This document shows positions 1 to 11,455 of a stretch of 64,000 bases of DNA, in pieces. Each line of letters opens with the position of its first letter. Within the stretch, counting starts at the first letter, position 1. This DNA comes from Porites lobata (Eukaryota; Cnidaria; Anthozoa; Scleractinia; Poritidae), in the NCBI GenBank assembly GCA_942486035.1, contig CALNXK010000036.1:3513501-3577500 (forward strand), read 5' to 3'. Made by a program: the position numbers and the translations under genes. The notes beneath the pieces were generated by a model. The model was not told the origin of the DNA. It did no database searches and saw nothing but the letters and a program-made list of their open reading frames with translations.

Positions 1-1
1 A

Positions 2-844
2 TCTTTTGTTCAAATATTTCGTGACGACGATGACCAAGGCGAGAAACGACTTAAAAGCACTGTGTACAAGGAAAAGATGGAAAAAAATCTTAACTCGTTT
101 ATAGAACGCTGGAACAATGTTCTCTTTAGCCCTCTTACAGAAGCAACTTTTATAGAAATTGAAAATCTACGCAAGCACATACAGAAAGGCTGTTTATCAG
201 AAATATTTCCAGGATGTGGTACAGAGAGAAACGAGGGATTGCACAGACTTTTAAACAGGTCGATGATTTCTGGAGCCACTACTCTTTCCGTCCAACTAGC
301 AATAGCATTGCCGACTCTATTATTCTACCATCACAACCAAAAAATATCTGCAGAAAAACATTGTTGTAGTTCAAAAATCAAGCCTGTGGCAACAGTCGAA
401 AGTAATGTCACCAGCTGTAATGCGTTAACTGGAAATGCTGAATTTGAAACAGAGTCAGTTGATGATAAAGTTCGGCAGCCTCAGTTTTCAACAGAGTTAG
501 ATATAGAGGATGGAAAAATTTTCCAGATTTCCGAAAACTCATTTGCTTCGAGTAATCCTTTTGTTATAATGGTTGAGACCATTGAAGATCTCAGTCAGGA
601 ATCGATTGCAGTGGCTCTAATAAGTGCAACGTATAACCTTTCCGAAATGATAAAGAAAGTAAAAGAGAAAAACAATGATCGTTCTTTTAATGCTCTTGAC
701 ATTGTTCATCTCAGCAAAATGACAAAACTTCTTACTTCTGAAGACAACATTGACACCGACGACCCAACGATCAACAGCCATAGTGAGACGCTTAAACGGC
801 ATTTAGCCACATTCAACCTGCAGCTGGATATGAGTCCAATCTGA
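2..844 (+). pseudogene. 5'-truncated, transposase-like part of a decayed OTU/CXC gene
   Basis: The reading frame is open from the window edge (frame 2) to a stop at 842-844, giving about 280 residues with no start inside the window. The best preserved stretch (residues about 70-110) contains GCGTERNEGLHRLLNRSM followed by a hydrophobic helix. It resembles the Glu-containing C-terminal block of DDE-type transposases; the exact family was not recognised. The C-terminal half is acidic and low in recognisable motifs. The stop falls just where an OTU catalytic motif begins in the next frame, so the stop marks a frameshift rather than a real C-terminus. It reads into the OTU and CXC segments downstream as parts of one former protein. 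It could be a domesticated host gene, but the frame breaks favour a decayed transposon gene. Confidence 0.5.
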
Positions 845-1291
845 TGGGGACTGTGCCTTCCGTAATAACAATAATGAGACAAGTAAGAAAACTTGTCCAC
901 AATGAGGCAGGTCAATTATCAGAGCACCTGAGGCGTCTAAGACTCTTAAATACTGAAGACCTGGATACGTACACTCTTCGACAACTATTTGTAGATGCAG
1001 TTTTAGCTGACGACTGCAGCATCTCAAACTTCGTCGAAGGTTCCCAGGCAGATGTTGAAAGGAAAGCCCGCGAGTTTAGCGTAAGAGTTTTTTTTTATCA
1101 AGAAATTGGCGACTTTGTAATAAGACTGTGTTCAAATATCTTGCAAGTTCCAGTTATGGTGATAACGTCTTCTGAAACAATTCCTTTTTTGCCCTTCAAC
1201 TGCGATAATCCTTTGAGTAACACTCCAATCTATATTGCTTACCATTATTTTGGGGCAGGCCATTACGATGCTAAGGAGAGCATAACCAATG
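843..1291 (+). pseudogene. OTU-type cysteine protease segment, frameshifted
   Basis: Frame 3 encodes SDGDCAFRN at about 840-866, the canonical OTU nucleophile motif (D-G-D-C). The protein then continues in frame 1 (about 870-1291) with QVRKLVHNEAGQL, then GDFVIRLCSNILQVPVMV, then PIYIAYHYFGAGHYDA. The last His is at the position of the OTU catalytic His. Two frameshifts (frame 2 to 3 near 840, frame 3 to 1 near 870) separate these parts. OTU proteases remove ubiquitin and also occur as domains of several transposon proteins. The segment ends in a consensus donor, AATG|GTAAGT, at 1291/1292, and the reading phase is kept across the intron into the exon at 2282. Confidence 0.6.
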
Positions 1292-2281
1292 GTAAGTTGA
1301 AGTGAATGGTAAATTTAACAGGGATAAGTCTGTCAACTCAAGGAACTGCGTTATGGGCAGCCGTAAAATCAAAAGTTGTAAATACCAGTTTGTTATGGGT
1401 GACCAAACTTCTATCATCCATGTCATGATCATAATAATAACTTATTTTGACGTGTTATAAGTTTCATAATTACTCAAGTGGGGCTAACAATAGGTTTTAT
1501 GTTAAATAGTTGGTCACGTGATCGACTTTCTTCAGAATATGTTCAAAAGGCGCGATTGCAACGCCTACCGAGAGTACAAGGATTTGTATGGTAGAAACAT
1601 TCAACCGTGACTGCTTGGCAAGAGTTTATTTTCCCAATCGTTATTTTCACATTCACCATAATGGTTACAATGGTTTACAATGGTTATTCAAAAATTTGGG
1701 AGGTCAACAAGGTGCAATACGGCGTATTTAAAAAGGTTGAATACGAACATTCTAATTGTCGTCGGCCGTTTACAATCGCTACTTTTGAAATATACGACTG
1801 AAAATTTGCAGGTTATGTAATTTTAATACGCCTTTTTCAGTTCCTTCTAACACTAGTTTTTCCTAAACTCACTAAGTTTTGTTTTCAGTCAGTTGTTGGC
1901 ATATACAAGGAAACCTGAGACAGACCTCGATCGGTTAGGCAACCTCGAGACCTATGAATACCACTATAGTCCCTTAAAGCCATGCTAGTAGTTACACGGC
2001 CGGTAAAACGAAAAGGAACAGCAACGATACTAAACAACCTAACAATAATGATAACAACAATAACAGGGGCGGATCTAGGGGGAGGGTGCAGTGGGTACGC
2101 ACCCCCCCCGAGATGACCTGCGGTTTTCTAATACAACTGGTATTCTCCAAAAAAAAAAACTATGTGGTTTATTGGTGTTGAAGTAGAGCAAGAGACGAGT
2201 GGACCCCCTCCTAAAAAAATCCTGGATCCGCCCCTGAATAATGATAATAAAACCAAGTAATCAACGATTTTTTTTTTTCAG
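1292..2281 (+). other. Intron of the OTU/CXC gene
   Basis: The donor is GTAAGT at 1292 and the acceptor is a T-rich tract ending in CAG at 2281. Joining 1291 to 2282 restores an uninterrupted phase (ATAACCAATG + ATCCTATC gives ITNDPI). The intron is 990 bp and holds a short MITE at 2064-2236. Apart from simple AT-rich and ATAA-rich tracts nothing else is recognisable. Confidence 0.6.
2064..2236. mobile_element. Short hAT-like MITE
   Basis: The ends are CAGGGGCGGATCTAGG and CCTGGATCCGCCCCTG, near-perfect inverted repeats of 16 bp starting with CAG and ending with CTG as in hAT elements. The element is 173 bp and has no coding capacity. The flanks are ATAA-rich, so the target duplication cannot be called with confidence. 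Confidence 0.55.
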
Positions 2282-3014
2282 ATCCTATCGAGGCTGAACT
2301 TCAACATGCTCAGGAACAGGCAGTTTCCCAAATTTGCTATTGTGGACGGAAGGCAAAATCCAGAAGTGAGCGCTTTTGTGTTTCAACTGAAAAATCTCGT
2401 TGCCCGTGTGTTTCTAACAAAAAAAATTGCCAAGCTCAGTGCAAGTGCAGCAACTGCGACAATCGCAGTCAGAATCCCCAAAAACTGTCATGCCGGTGTG
2501 GAGAAAGTAGGGCTAAAGGACGGAAAACAGGTCAAACCTCTTGCATAGATGCTACTCCAATGGTAAACCTTGCTCTATCCTCTGTTCATGTTTCAACTGT
2601 GAAAGTAGATATGGAATAAGGGTTACTCACAGCACAGACGATTGTAAGGCAGAGAAAAAGAAGAGAATAACTTCTACACCACCATCATTGAAGAGGCGGC
2701 GAACAGCAGCTATCCTGGAGGAGGAGGGATCTGATTTGCAGCCCGGACCATGGACACTCGAAGAGAGCTGTCTGTTAGACTCCGTTGAGTCATTCATTTT
2801 GAACACGTGTGTTATCCCAAGTTACAGAAATATATCCATATTGTATAATTTTGTGAGCAAGGGTCTGCGTGGAAATAATATACAGTTTACAGTGACCTCT
2901 AAAACAGAGAGGCAAATTCAAGGAAAATTGAAATTTGTAAGAAAAACACATTTAGCTCTAAAGAATCTTTATTATGGTATTTCAGTTCTTGATAACCAAG
3001 GGAACTCGGACTGA
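2282..3014 (+). pseudogene. CXC (tesmin/TSO1-like) zinc-binding exon
   Basis: Frame 1 from 2282 gives QICYCGRKAKS, then CPCVSNKKNCQAQCKCSNC, then LSCRCGESRAKG. Frame 3 from about 2541 then continues with RCYSNGKPCSILCSCFNC and a basic region KKKRITSTPPSLKRRR. The Cys spacing (C-x-C, NC, C-x-C-x2-C) matches CXC/CRC repeats, which bind zinc and DNA. The switch from frame 1 to frame 3 near 2545 is best explained by one lost base between TSC and RCYSNG. The last 90 residues (to the stop at 3012-3014) have no recognised motif. This is the 3' exon of the gene that begins before the window. Confidence 0.6.
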
Positions 3015-3487
3015 TTGTTCTATTACCGTATCAAATGGTACCATCCACAAGAGAAATATAGTAAACATTGAGCAATCTTGACTTCGATCGGCCGTTATGT
3101 TTAGAAAAAAAATAGCTTTTGAAACAATTTAAAGTGTATTAAGAATCCAAATAATAATTTTAAAGGCTTATTGTGTGAAAGTCATATTATTCTTGTAAGG
3201 CAACAAAATCACGCGAGGATGTGATGGGCAATGGGCAACACACCCCTTAATTGTCTGTATAGTACGTAGTCAGTTGCCTAGTAAAATAAAATCGCGTTTA
3301 AGATCACTCAGTCTTTCAGCCAGATCGGGGCTAGCCAACAGTTTGATCTGCTAACCAATAAACTTTGTTGATCATACATTGTGGTCTATGTTTCCATGTG
3401 ATTGAATATAAAGTGGAAACTGTTAGTATAGATTATCAAAAAAAAATTCCGTTATAAAATGGAGCAGAGCTGGAAGATTCGTTCTAT
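3015..3487. other. AT-rich intergenic stretch
   Basis: This is the 3' flank of the OTU/CXC gene. An AATAAA-like signal is present near 3285. No ORF, repeat or RNA gene was recognised. Confidence 0.4.
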
Positions 3488-6038
3488 ATGGGTAAACAGG
3501 TTATATAGGGGTATACAGGGTATACAGTATTACTAGGGTAATCAAGGGTAAACAGGATATATAGGGGTATACAGGATATACAGTATTACTAGGGTAATCA
3601 AGGGTAAACAGGATATATAGGGGTATACAGGGTATACAGTATTACTAGGGTAATCAAGGGTAAACAGGATATATAGGGGTATACAGGGTATACAGTATTA
3701 CTAGGGTAAAAATGGGTAAACAGCTTATATAGGGGTATACAGGGTATACAGTATTACTAGGGTAATCAAGGGTAAACAGGATATATAGGGGTATACAGGG
3801 TATACAGTTTTACTAGGGTAAACATGGGTAAACTGGTTATATAGGGGTATACAGGGTATACAGTATTACTAGGGTAATCATGGGTAAGCAGGATATAAAG
3901 GGGTATACAGGGTATACAGTATTACTAAGGTAATCATGGGTAAACAGGTTATATAGGGGTATACAGGGTATACAGTATTACTAGGGTAATCAAGGGTAAA
4001 CAGGATACATAGGGGTATACAGGGTATACAGTTTTACTAGGGTAAACATGGGTAAACAGGTTATATAGGGGTATACAGGGTATACAGTATTACTAGGGTA
4101 ATCATGGGTAAGCAGGATATAAAGGAGTATACAGGGTATACAGTATTACTAAGGTAATCATGGGTAAACAGGTTATATAGGGGTATACAGGGTATACAGT
4201 ATTACTAGGGTAATCAAGGGTAAACAGGATACATAGGGGTATACAGGGTATACAGTTTTACTAGGGTAAACATGGGTAAACAGGTTATATAGGGGTATAC
4301 AGGGTATACAGTATTACTAGGGTAATCATGGGTAAGCAGGATATATAGGGGTATACAGGGTATACAGTACTACAAGGGTAATCATGGGTAAACAGGTTAT
4401 ATAGGGGTATACAGGGTATACAGTATTACTAGGGTAAACATGGGTACACAGAATATATAGGGGTATACAGGGTATACAGTATTACCAGGGTAATCAAGGG
4501 TAAACAGGATATATAGGGGTATACAGGGTATACAGTTTTACTAGGGTAAACATGGGTAAACAGGTTATATAGGGGTATACAGGGTATACTGTATTACTAG
4601 GGTAATCTCGGGTAAACAGGATATATATAGGGGTATACAGGGTATACAGTATTACTAGGGTAAACATGGGTAAACAGGTTATATAGGGGTATACAGGGTA
4701 TACAGTATTACTAGGGTAATCAAGGGTAAACAAGATATATAGGGGTATACAGGGTATACAGTATTACTAGGGTAATCAAGGGTAAACAGGATATATAAGG
4801 GTATACAGGGTATACAGTATTACTAGGGTAAACATGGGTAAACAGCTTATATAGGGGTGTACAGGGTATACAGTATTACTTGGGTAATCAAGGGTAAACA
4901 GGATATATAGAGGTATACAGGGTATACAGTATTACTAGGGTAAACATGGGTACACAGGATATATAGGGTTATACAGGGTATACAGTATTACTAGGGTAAT
5001 CAAGGGTAAACAGGATACATAGGGGTATACAGGGTATACAGTTTTACTAGGGTAAACATGGGTAAACAGGTTATATAGGGGTATACAGGGTATACAGTAT
5101 TACTAGGGTAATCATGGGTAAGCAGGATATATAGGGGTATACAGGGTATACAGTACTACTAGGGTAATCATGGGTAAACAGGTTATATAGGGGTATACAG
5201 GGTATACAGTATTACCAGGGTAATCAAGGGTAAACAGGATATATAGGGGTATACAGGGTATACAGTTTTACTAGGGTAAACATGGGTAAACAGGTTATAT
5301 AGGGGTATACAGGGTATACAGTATTACTAGGGTAATCTCGGGTAAACAGGATATATATAGGGGTATACAGGGTATACAGTATTACTAGGGTAAACATGGG
5401 TAAACAGGTTATACAGGGGTATACAGGGTATACAGTATTACTAGGGTAATCAAGGGTAAACAAGATATATAGGGGTATACAGGGTATACAGTATTACTAG
5501 GGTAATCAAGGGTAAACAGGATATATAAGGGTATACAGGGTATACAGTATTACTAGGGTAAACATGGGTAAACAGCTTATATAGGGGTGTACAGGGTATA
5601 CAGTATTACTTGGGTAATCAAGGGTAAACAGGATATATAGGGGTATACAGGGTATACAGTATTACTAGGGTAATCAAGGGTAAACAGGATATATAGGGGT
5701 ATACAGGGTATACAGTATTACTAGGGTAAACATGGGTAAACAGCTTATATAGGGGTATACAGGGTATACAGTATTACTGGGGTAATCTAGGGTAAACAGG
5801 ATATATAGGGGTAAACAGGGTATACAGTATTACTAGGGTAAACATGGGTAAACAGGTTATATAGGGGTATACAGGGTATACAGTATTACTAGGGTAAACA
5901 TGGGTAAACAAGTTATATATATAGGGGTATACAGGGTATACAGTATTACTAGGGTAATCAAGGGTAAACAGGATATATAGGGGTATACAGGGTATACAGT
6001 ATTACTAGGGTAAACATATATAAACAGCTTATATATAG
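3488..6038. repeat. 56-bp minisatellite, main block (about 45 copies)
   Basis: The unit contains ATAGGGGTATACAGGGTATA followed by CAGTATTACTAGGGTAA and a variable linker. Starts at 3505, 3561 and 3617 give a 56-bp period. Two linker types alternate: CAAGGGTAAACAGGATATAT and CATGGGTAAACAGGTTATAT. A higher-order repeat is visible: about 4494-4733 recurs at 5224-5463, a 730-bp offset equal to 13 units plus 2 bp. Open frames on the minus strand here are only the repeat read through. Confidence 0.95.
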
Positions 6039-6041
6039 AGA

Positions 6042-6191
6042 ATACTTCATGGAAAGTGCTGGCGTACGGTATTTACGCACGAGTTGTTGACGTATCAGAA
6101 ATCGAACGAGTGAGCGCAGCGAACGAGTAAGATTTCTGATACAAAAACAACGAGTGCGTAAATACCGTACAAAGCACTTTCCATGTGGTAT
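6042..6191. mobile_element. Hairpin MITE (about 60-bp stem)
   Basis: The left arm (ATAC..CATGGAAAGTGCT, GTACGGTATTTACGCAC, GTATCAGAAATC) is complemented in order by the right arm (GATTTCTGATAC, GTGCGTAAATACCGTAC, AAGCACTTTCCATG..GTAT). The loop is about 27 nt around GAACGAGTGAGCGCAGCG. It sits at the point where the 56-bp minisatellite is interrupted. Confidence 0.75.
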
Positions 6192-6950
6192 TGTGTTTAT
6201 TATATACATACTGAGTCATTCATCATTTTGCGGGCCTTTTTATTTTAAATCTTTCAAAAATGCTAAAATTTGCCGCTACACACTTACCGCAAAATGACAA
6301 CGAAAACGAAGTATCAGCTTTTTAGTAAAAACGTTTGTTAAAAACATAAATGACGGTGAGGATATGAGGTTTAATCCAAGAACTATAAGTAATCTTAACT
6401 GTTTGTTCTCAATGCACAATTGAAAATGAGTGAATTTAAGTAAAATGGCCGGTTTCAATATAAGCTTAAGCTTAAATGAAAGGCAAAGTAGCTCCGACAA
6501 AAAGCACAACAAAAGCTTACGTCTCGTTCTGTTTATCCCTTTCCGCTGTTGTTTCACCGGCTGTCTACCGTATTTTTTTTATCGACAGTGAAACAAACGA
6601 AACTATTCCACTCCATTTCCGAAATGTTTTTCACTTTTTTTTTTTTTTTTTTTTTAGCGAGAAAAACTCCTTGAGTAAAACTTTTCTCGTTGATAAATGT
6701 GTGCGAAGCGGCGCTGCAAGCTGCAATAAAAAGGCGGGAATTTTGGCGCGAAACTCCTACACCTCTGTGGCTTCTGATTGGACGTATCATTTTTCTCACA
6801 CGTGAAAAAACATCGTTCGCGATTCTGATTGGACGTATCGTTTTTTTCACGTGTGAAAACCATCATTCGCTCCTCTGATTGGCTATAACTAATTTGCGTA
6901 CGAAAATTTACGACATAGCTTTTTGGTAAGTATTTCTCAGTATGTATATA
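6192..6950. other. Non-coding insert between minisatellite blocks
   Basis: AT-rich, with a run of about 19 T at 6637-6655. Two tandem 51-bp repeats begin TCTGATTGGACGTATC at 6773 and 6824, with a degenerate third at 6874. Their CACGTG-containing centres are inverted relative to each other. Together with the hairpin at 6042 it probably forms one inserted element of about 0.9 kb. No convincing gene. Confidence 0.45.
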
Positions 6951-7231
6951 ATAAAGGGGTATACAGGGTATACAGTATTACTAGGGTAATCTAAGGTAAA
7001 CAGGATATATAGGGGTATACAGGGTATACAGTGTTACTACGGTAAACATGGGTAAACAGGTTATATAGAGGTATACAGGGTATACAGTATTACTAGGGTA
7101 GTCAAGGGTAAACAGGTTATATAGGGATATACAGGGTATACAGTATTACTAGGGTAATCAAGGGTAAACAGGATATATAGGGGTATACAGGGTATACAGT
7201 ATTACTAGGGTAAACATGGGTAAACAGATTA
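6951..7231. repeat. 56-bp minisatellite, second block (about 5 copies)
   Basis: Same unit and phase structure as the main block, resuming immediately after the inserted 6.04-6.95 kb segment. This shows the array was continuous before insertion. Confidence 0.9.
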
Positions 7232-7234
7232 TTT

Positions 7235-7255
7235 AACAATTATTCCACGAGGGCA

Positions 7256-7291
<36 letters not shown>

Positions 7292-7350
7292 ATAGCGCCG
7301 AGTTGGCTATAATCATTTCATATCCAACAAGCCCGAGTGGAATAATTGTT
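7235..7350. mobile_element. Hairpin element end
   Basis: AACAATTATTCCACGAGGGC at the left is complemented by GCCCGAGTGGAATAATTGTT at the right. Inner pairs include GTTGGATATGA/TCATATCCAAC and TAGCCAAC/GTTGGCTA, around a loop near GCGCATAGCGCC. It lies at the left end of the second interruption of the minisatellite. Confidence 0.7.
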
Positions 7351-8226
7351 TTATCAAAAACGCCCACAAAATCTCGTTGAATCGCCCCGACTAGAACAAA
7401 CCGGAAAAGACAAGGGACTTCCGCTATTCACATGTCGCACGTCTATCAAAACTGTCAACGCGCGAACGGACTCGCCTAGACTGCATGAATGAAAAATCAA
7501 AACATTGTAGCGATGAACATTAGTTTTTTAAAAACTCATTGTGAATCTAGGATTTTACACAGCAGAACAGCTTAAAAAACCTGGCAGATAATGTGAAGGA
7601 AAGGAATTTTTAAGTGACAGCCGTCGAAATTACTATGAATTAGGATTTGCGGTGCGGTTATAAAAGTAAGAACAACGGAGAAAAACTACCGGTATTACCT
7701 TGGTCGCTTGTTATGAAGTTGTTTGAAGCCACAAACTGGTTTTGCTGCCGCCTCGATTGCTCTAGTGAATGCCTGCATAGCCTGTATTTGTAGCTGGTTA
7801 CTTGTGATTTATATTCTTCATGTCGGATAAACAAGCTGCAGTTATCTATCGGCGAGTGACTCGATCGGCGAATGGCTTCGCGATCATGAAGAAACAACAC
7901 TTGTCTTCTTTCGTAGCTGGTCAAGGTACTTTAGTTCCATGTGTTTTTCGACAAACTTTCAAACAAGCTGTTGAGGCTTTTTTGTTTGTTTTTGTCTTTT
8001 TTCTTTCGCTGAAATTGCATTTCTAGTATTCTAAGAAATGAATTAAAACGATTTGCTTCGGGCGCCGTTCTATCCTTCGCGAAAAAACATCTCAGCTAGC
8101 TTCCAATTTTAAACTGACGCGTACACCGACCATATATGGAGAACATGTTAAATTAGCTCATATACCATAACGGCTAAGCCAATCAAAATGCTAGAATTGC
8201 ATTATCCAATGATTCAGTTTTTAATA
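7351..8226. other. Non-coding insert between minisatellite blocks
   Basis: This is the remainder of the segment that interrupts the minisatellite from about 7232 to 8226. It contains short open frames on both strands without recognisable domains. It is probably the body of the element whose left end is the 7235 hairpin. Confidence 0.4.
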
Positions 8227-8475
8227 AATAGGGGTATACAGGGTATACAGTATTACTAGGGTAATCAAGGGTAAACAGGATATATAGGGGTATACAGGGT
8301 ATACAGTATTACTAAGGTAAACATGGGTAAACAGGTTATATAGGGGTATAGAGGGTATACAGTATTACTAGGGTAAACATGGGTACACCGGATATATAGG
8401 GGTATACAGGGTATACAGTATTACTAGGGTAAACATGGGTACACATAAGATATATAGTGGTATACAAGGTATAAG
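8227..8475. repeat. 56-bp minisatellite, third block (about 4 copies)
   Basis: The repeat resumes with AATAGGGGTATACAGGG and degenerates after 8450, where the flanking large inverted repeat begins. Confidence 0.88.
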
Positions 8476-8530
8476 AGATAACATATCAGGGAGTCTATAT
8501 GGAGACTGCCATGAATTACTTGCCCAAATT

Positions 8531-8800
8531 TTCTCGGATGGATAGTTTACCAAATTTTCTTACCCATGGTGCTCGCTGCTTCAAGCTGATTGGTGAGGGA
8601 GTTTTTCTTGATCAAGTTGTTTTTTTTTGCTGGAGGCTTATTAAGTTTAACTACTTCCAAAATGTTTTTTAATTTCCTTTCGCTCTGTTTTACGGTTATT
8701 ATGATTCTTAGCGGAGCTCCCGCGCGCGCTTCACGCGCGCGTAGCGGAGCACCATGGGTAAGAAAATTTGGTAAACTATCCATCTCAGAAAATTTGGTTA
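8531..8800. repeat. Small foldback unit at the edge of the large palindrome
   Basis: TTCTCGGATGGATAGTTTAC and the following bases to GGTGCTC (8531-8578) are inverted at about 8748-8796 (GAGCACCATGGGTAAG...CTATCCATCTCAGAA). The enclosed 135 bp (from CTTCAAGCTGATTGGTGAGG) recur at 17282 and 24383 without the second arm. A GC-rich microhairpin of alternating CGCG lies at 8719-8741. Confidence 0.6.
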
Positions 8801-10848
8801 TGACGTAGCGTACGTCCGTCCGTACGGACTTTCCGGGTAGTGGAAAGTAGTCCGCATGGACTCTTGGGGTAGGGGAAAGTAGAGATTTTTTGGCGGGAAA
8901 TCGCATGGCGCAACGCGTTAACGTCGCGCAATTATATCGCGCAACTGGTTTTGAAAAAAAGAAAGCAAGTAGAAAGAGTCAGAGCGAGAAGAAGGAGAGA
9001 AAATTATAGTGAAAAACGCCGGCAAGCAGAACGAGACAGAGCTAGAATGAACAGACAAAGGCAACGCGAAAGAGAAATACAAAGGCAAAGAGAACGGCAG
9101 CAAAATAATGACATGATGACAGAAAGTGTTGTGTTAATGTCACTATGGCCCCGCGCTATTAACATTTTGATTTCAAGCTGATCTCGGACTCGAAAATTCA
9201 GCCAGTAATTTAAAAAATACAAGCAGGGAAGACAGAGGCTTTTCACTTTTCTCACCATAGTCAGGCGTTGATCACGCTCTACGACCGTCCAATTTTATGC
9301 TCTGATTGGTCAAAATTTGACAGGTGAGTTCATGCAGAAACTGATTTATACAGCATCTTCAACCTTGTTTACTTTCAGTTTGACAGCTGAAGCTGACAGA
9401 GTATTTTGTCAACTTGTAATGTTTTTACTGTCTTTTTCCACTGGATGCTTAAAATGAAATACAGCTGGTATCAACAGTCTTCTTTGATTCATGGCTGGTT
9501 TGTTTATTGAATTTTTGGTCGGGAAATGCGCCGGTTGCCAAAGTTGGAAATCCGATTTCGGATGCATCGCTTTCGTTTTTACCTTGCTGGATGCGGGTTG
9601 AAAAGTCCCTCAAGCGATTCTGGCCTTACTTTATAGCTTTCAAGAGCTGCATCTCGAATGGTAAGCCTAAGTAATTATTGTATACAGTGTATGTTTGTTT
9701 TTTATATCTAATTTCATGAAGTCGAGCGCAGCTAATGAGGCTAATTTATGCACGTTTGTATAAAGATCTGAGACAATGATCTGATCTACTATATATAAGC
9801 TTACAGAACTTTAAAAAGCCTTTAGTCGATATTTTTCTCCGCATATAGAACGAAAAAAACGTTCCGAAGAGTATTTAGTTATAATTTTGGCTGTAGAAAG
9901 AAAGCTTTGAGCGATTTTCTTGCCTCGAGTTCATCTTTGAAAACAGTAAACACCAGGAAGCCGGCTAAAAGCTTTAAGGATTTTTAGAGACGCTTTAATA
10001 CTTGTCTCCGTGAATGAAAATTGTTGACTCTGTAAATGTTTCACCGAATTACATTTCTTTTATTGATTGTTAGTAGTCTCGTACAATTTTAATCGCTTTG
10101 CCGTTTGTTTTCAGTCGTTCATAAACAACGCTTGCAGGAGTACTCAAAATGCTGCTCGTATCAAACGCTTTTTAAGATTACACATCGTTATAAAACCATT
10201 TAATAAAAAAAATAAACACAATAAATTCTTTATTATGTTGAAGCGCGTAACTCTTTTAATGTTCACTGAAAATTTGGCGCTTGTCAAAAGTGAGAACCGG
10301 CTGGCCGTATAGGTGATTTTGGAAATTTTTGGAACGGTTTTGCTAAAAGCCCACGCGTGCTTCGTACGGTTCTGAAGATTGAATGAGTGCAATTTGTCTT
10401 GAAAAATTGTGAAATACTGCATTTTGTGTGAGGTCTATATGATAAAAACAACGCCTCATATTACTGTTTCAGATGTGATGTATAAAAAGTATGAAATGTT
10501 GGTTTACACGCTCCCAGAGTTGTTGGCAAGATTTTGTTAAGTAAACTTGTCGAACGCAAAAAATTCGGCCTGATTTGTTTTCCAAAAATTCGTTTTCCAG
10601 GCCTAATCTACAGTGATCAATTATGGCTCTAAAATGTGATCGAAGATAATTGCTATTTTTTGGGTGTATATATACGGCTATCAATTCGATGTAAGATTTT
10701 TTTTTCACTCTAAAATCACTTAGCCTTAGCTTTCCCTTAAAGTTAACTGATTTGTGGATTACAAGTTTATTGTTTGCTTTAAATTATAAATCTATTAATG
10801 GGAGCTTCGCTTTTAGCCCTGGCTAAATCTATATATTAGTTTAAATAT
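8748..10848. repeat. Left arm of a large imperfect palindrome
   Basis: Segments of this arm recur in reverse complement and reverse order in 14094-17235. Examples: 8770-8815 with 17160-17230, 9303-9345 with 16000-16050, 9490-9670 with 15600-15850, 10250-10330 with 14985-15060, and 10740-10845 with 14098-14200. The arms are clearly diverged with indels. The structure is that of a foldback transposon or an inverted duplication. No coding region is recognisable in the arm apart from the weak Arg-rich frame at 8951. Confidence 0.75.
8951..9181 (+). CDS. Arg/Glu-rich coiled frame, doubtful
   Basis: A 76-residue frame starts MKKRKQVERVRARRRRENYS and continues with repeated RQAERDRA/RQRQRERE-like segments for about 50 residues. 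Such charged helical segments occur near the N-termini of some Helitron proteins and in low-complexity host proteins, but no domain follows. The segment has no counterpart in the opposite palindrome arm. It is listed only because of its composition. Confidence 0.15.
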   Translation: MKKRKQVERVRARRRRENYSEKRRQAERDRARMNRQRQREREIQRQRERQQNNDMMTESVVLMSLWPRAINILISS

Positions 10849-11455
10849 CATGATTACCGTTTAATTAGGTCATAATTATTAATTAATTAAGATTTAGCTT
10901 CTGTTTTGTTTTTCAAAGTCCGGTTTTTTAGCCTTAGCTAACGCCACACGAACTTTGTTATTTTTTATAAATTACATAGCAATCCACGCTGCAAGCTTTT
11001 ACACCTTATAATTTATATCCCCGCTTAAAAAAACAGCTGACTTACCCTTTCACCTATTTTAAACTGGATCAGGGGGATTATTCCTCGAAAAAAGAGAATG
11101 GTGAAGAAAGCTAATCTCTGAAAGAAAACTTAATCTGTTCATGTTGTCCTTCAGCAGGATAATTAAAACTATATAAAACTGTTCTAGTGAGGCCTTGAAC
11201 TGCTGTTTAAAAAGTAAAAGCTGAAATCCAAGCTTTCGCCTATCAACGGCATCATCAGGGATGAGAAAATATTCCGCGGGCGCTATAATATATGCAAAGA
11301 AAGGGTAGGGTGAAATGTGTAAAAGATGCGACGTATGTATGAAAGCTATAGCAATAAACTGTGAGTAGAATACAAAGCTCTAATGATGGAGTGTCTCTAG
11401 ACAAAGAACCTCTAATGCGCTTAAGAATGGTCTCTCAAATAAAATACTAAAATTA
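10849..11455 (-). mobile_element. 3' remnant of a Penelope-like element (locus copy 1)
   Basis: This segment is nearly identical to 17417-18010 and 24535-25130, which lead on the minus strand into a reverse-transcriptase/GIY-YIG-like remnant. Here the coding part is absent; homology stops near 11450 (AAAATACTAAAATTAAAG). It keeps the hammerhead-like core at 11234-11260. Confidence 0.5.
11234..11260 (-). ncRNA. Hammerhead-ribozyme-like core
   Basis: The minus strand reads CTGATGA, a short stem-loop (TGCCGTTGATAGGC), then GAAA. CTGATGA and GAAA are the two conserved hammerhead core boxes. Penelope-like elements are known to carry such motifs. In this copy the stem II helix is one pair shorter than at 24915. 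Stem I was not resolved, so activity is not claimed. Confidence 0.4.

Noticed and set aside
4494..5463. Two 79-residue Pro/Tyr-rich minus-strand proteins
   Set aside because: They are translations of the minisatellite; their identity reflects the 730-bp higher-order repeat.
3488..6038. CRISPR-like array or telomeric repeat
   Set aside because: The units are contiguous 56-bp tandem repeats without unique spacers, and the motif is not the TTAGGG hexamer.
10067..10422. Overlapping 80-90-residue frames in the palindrome arm
   Set aside because: No domain, and the opposite arm does not preserve either frame.
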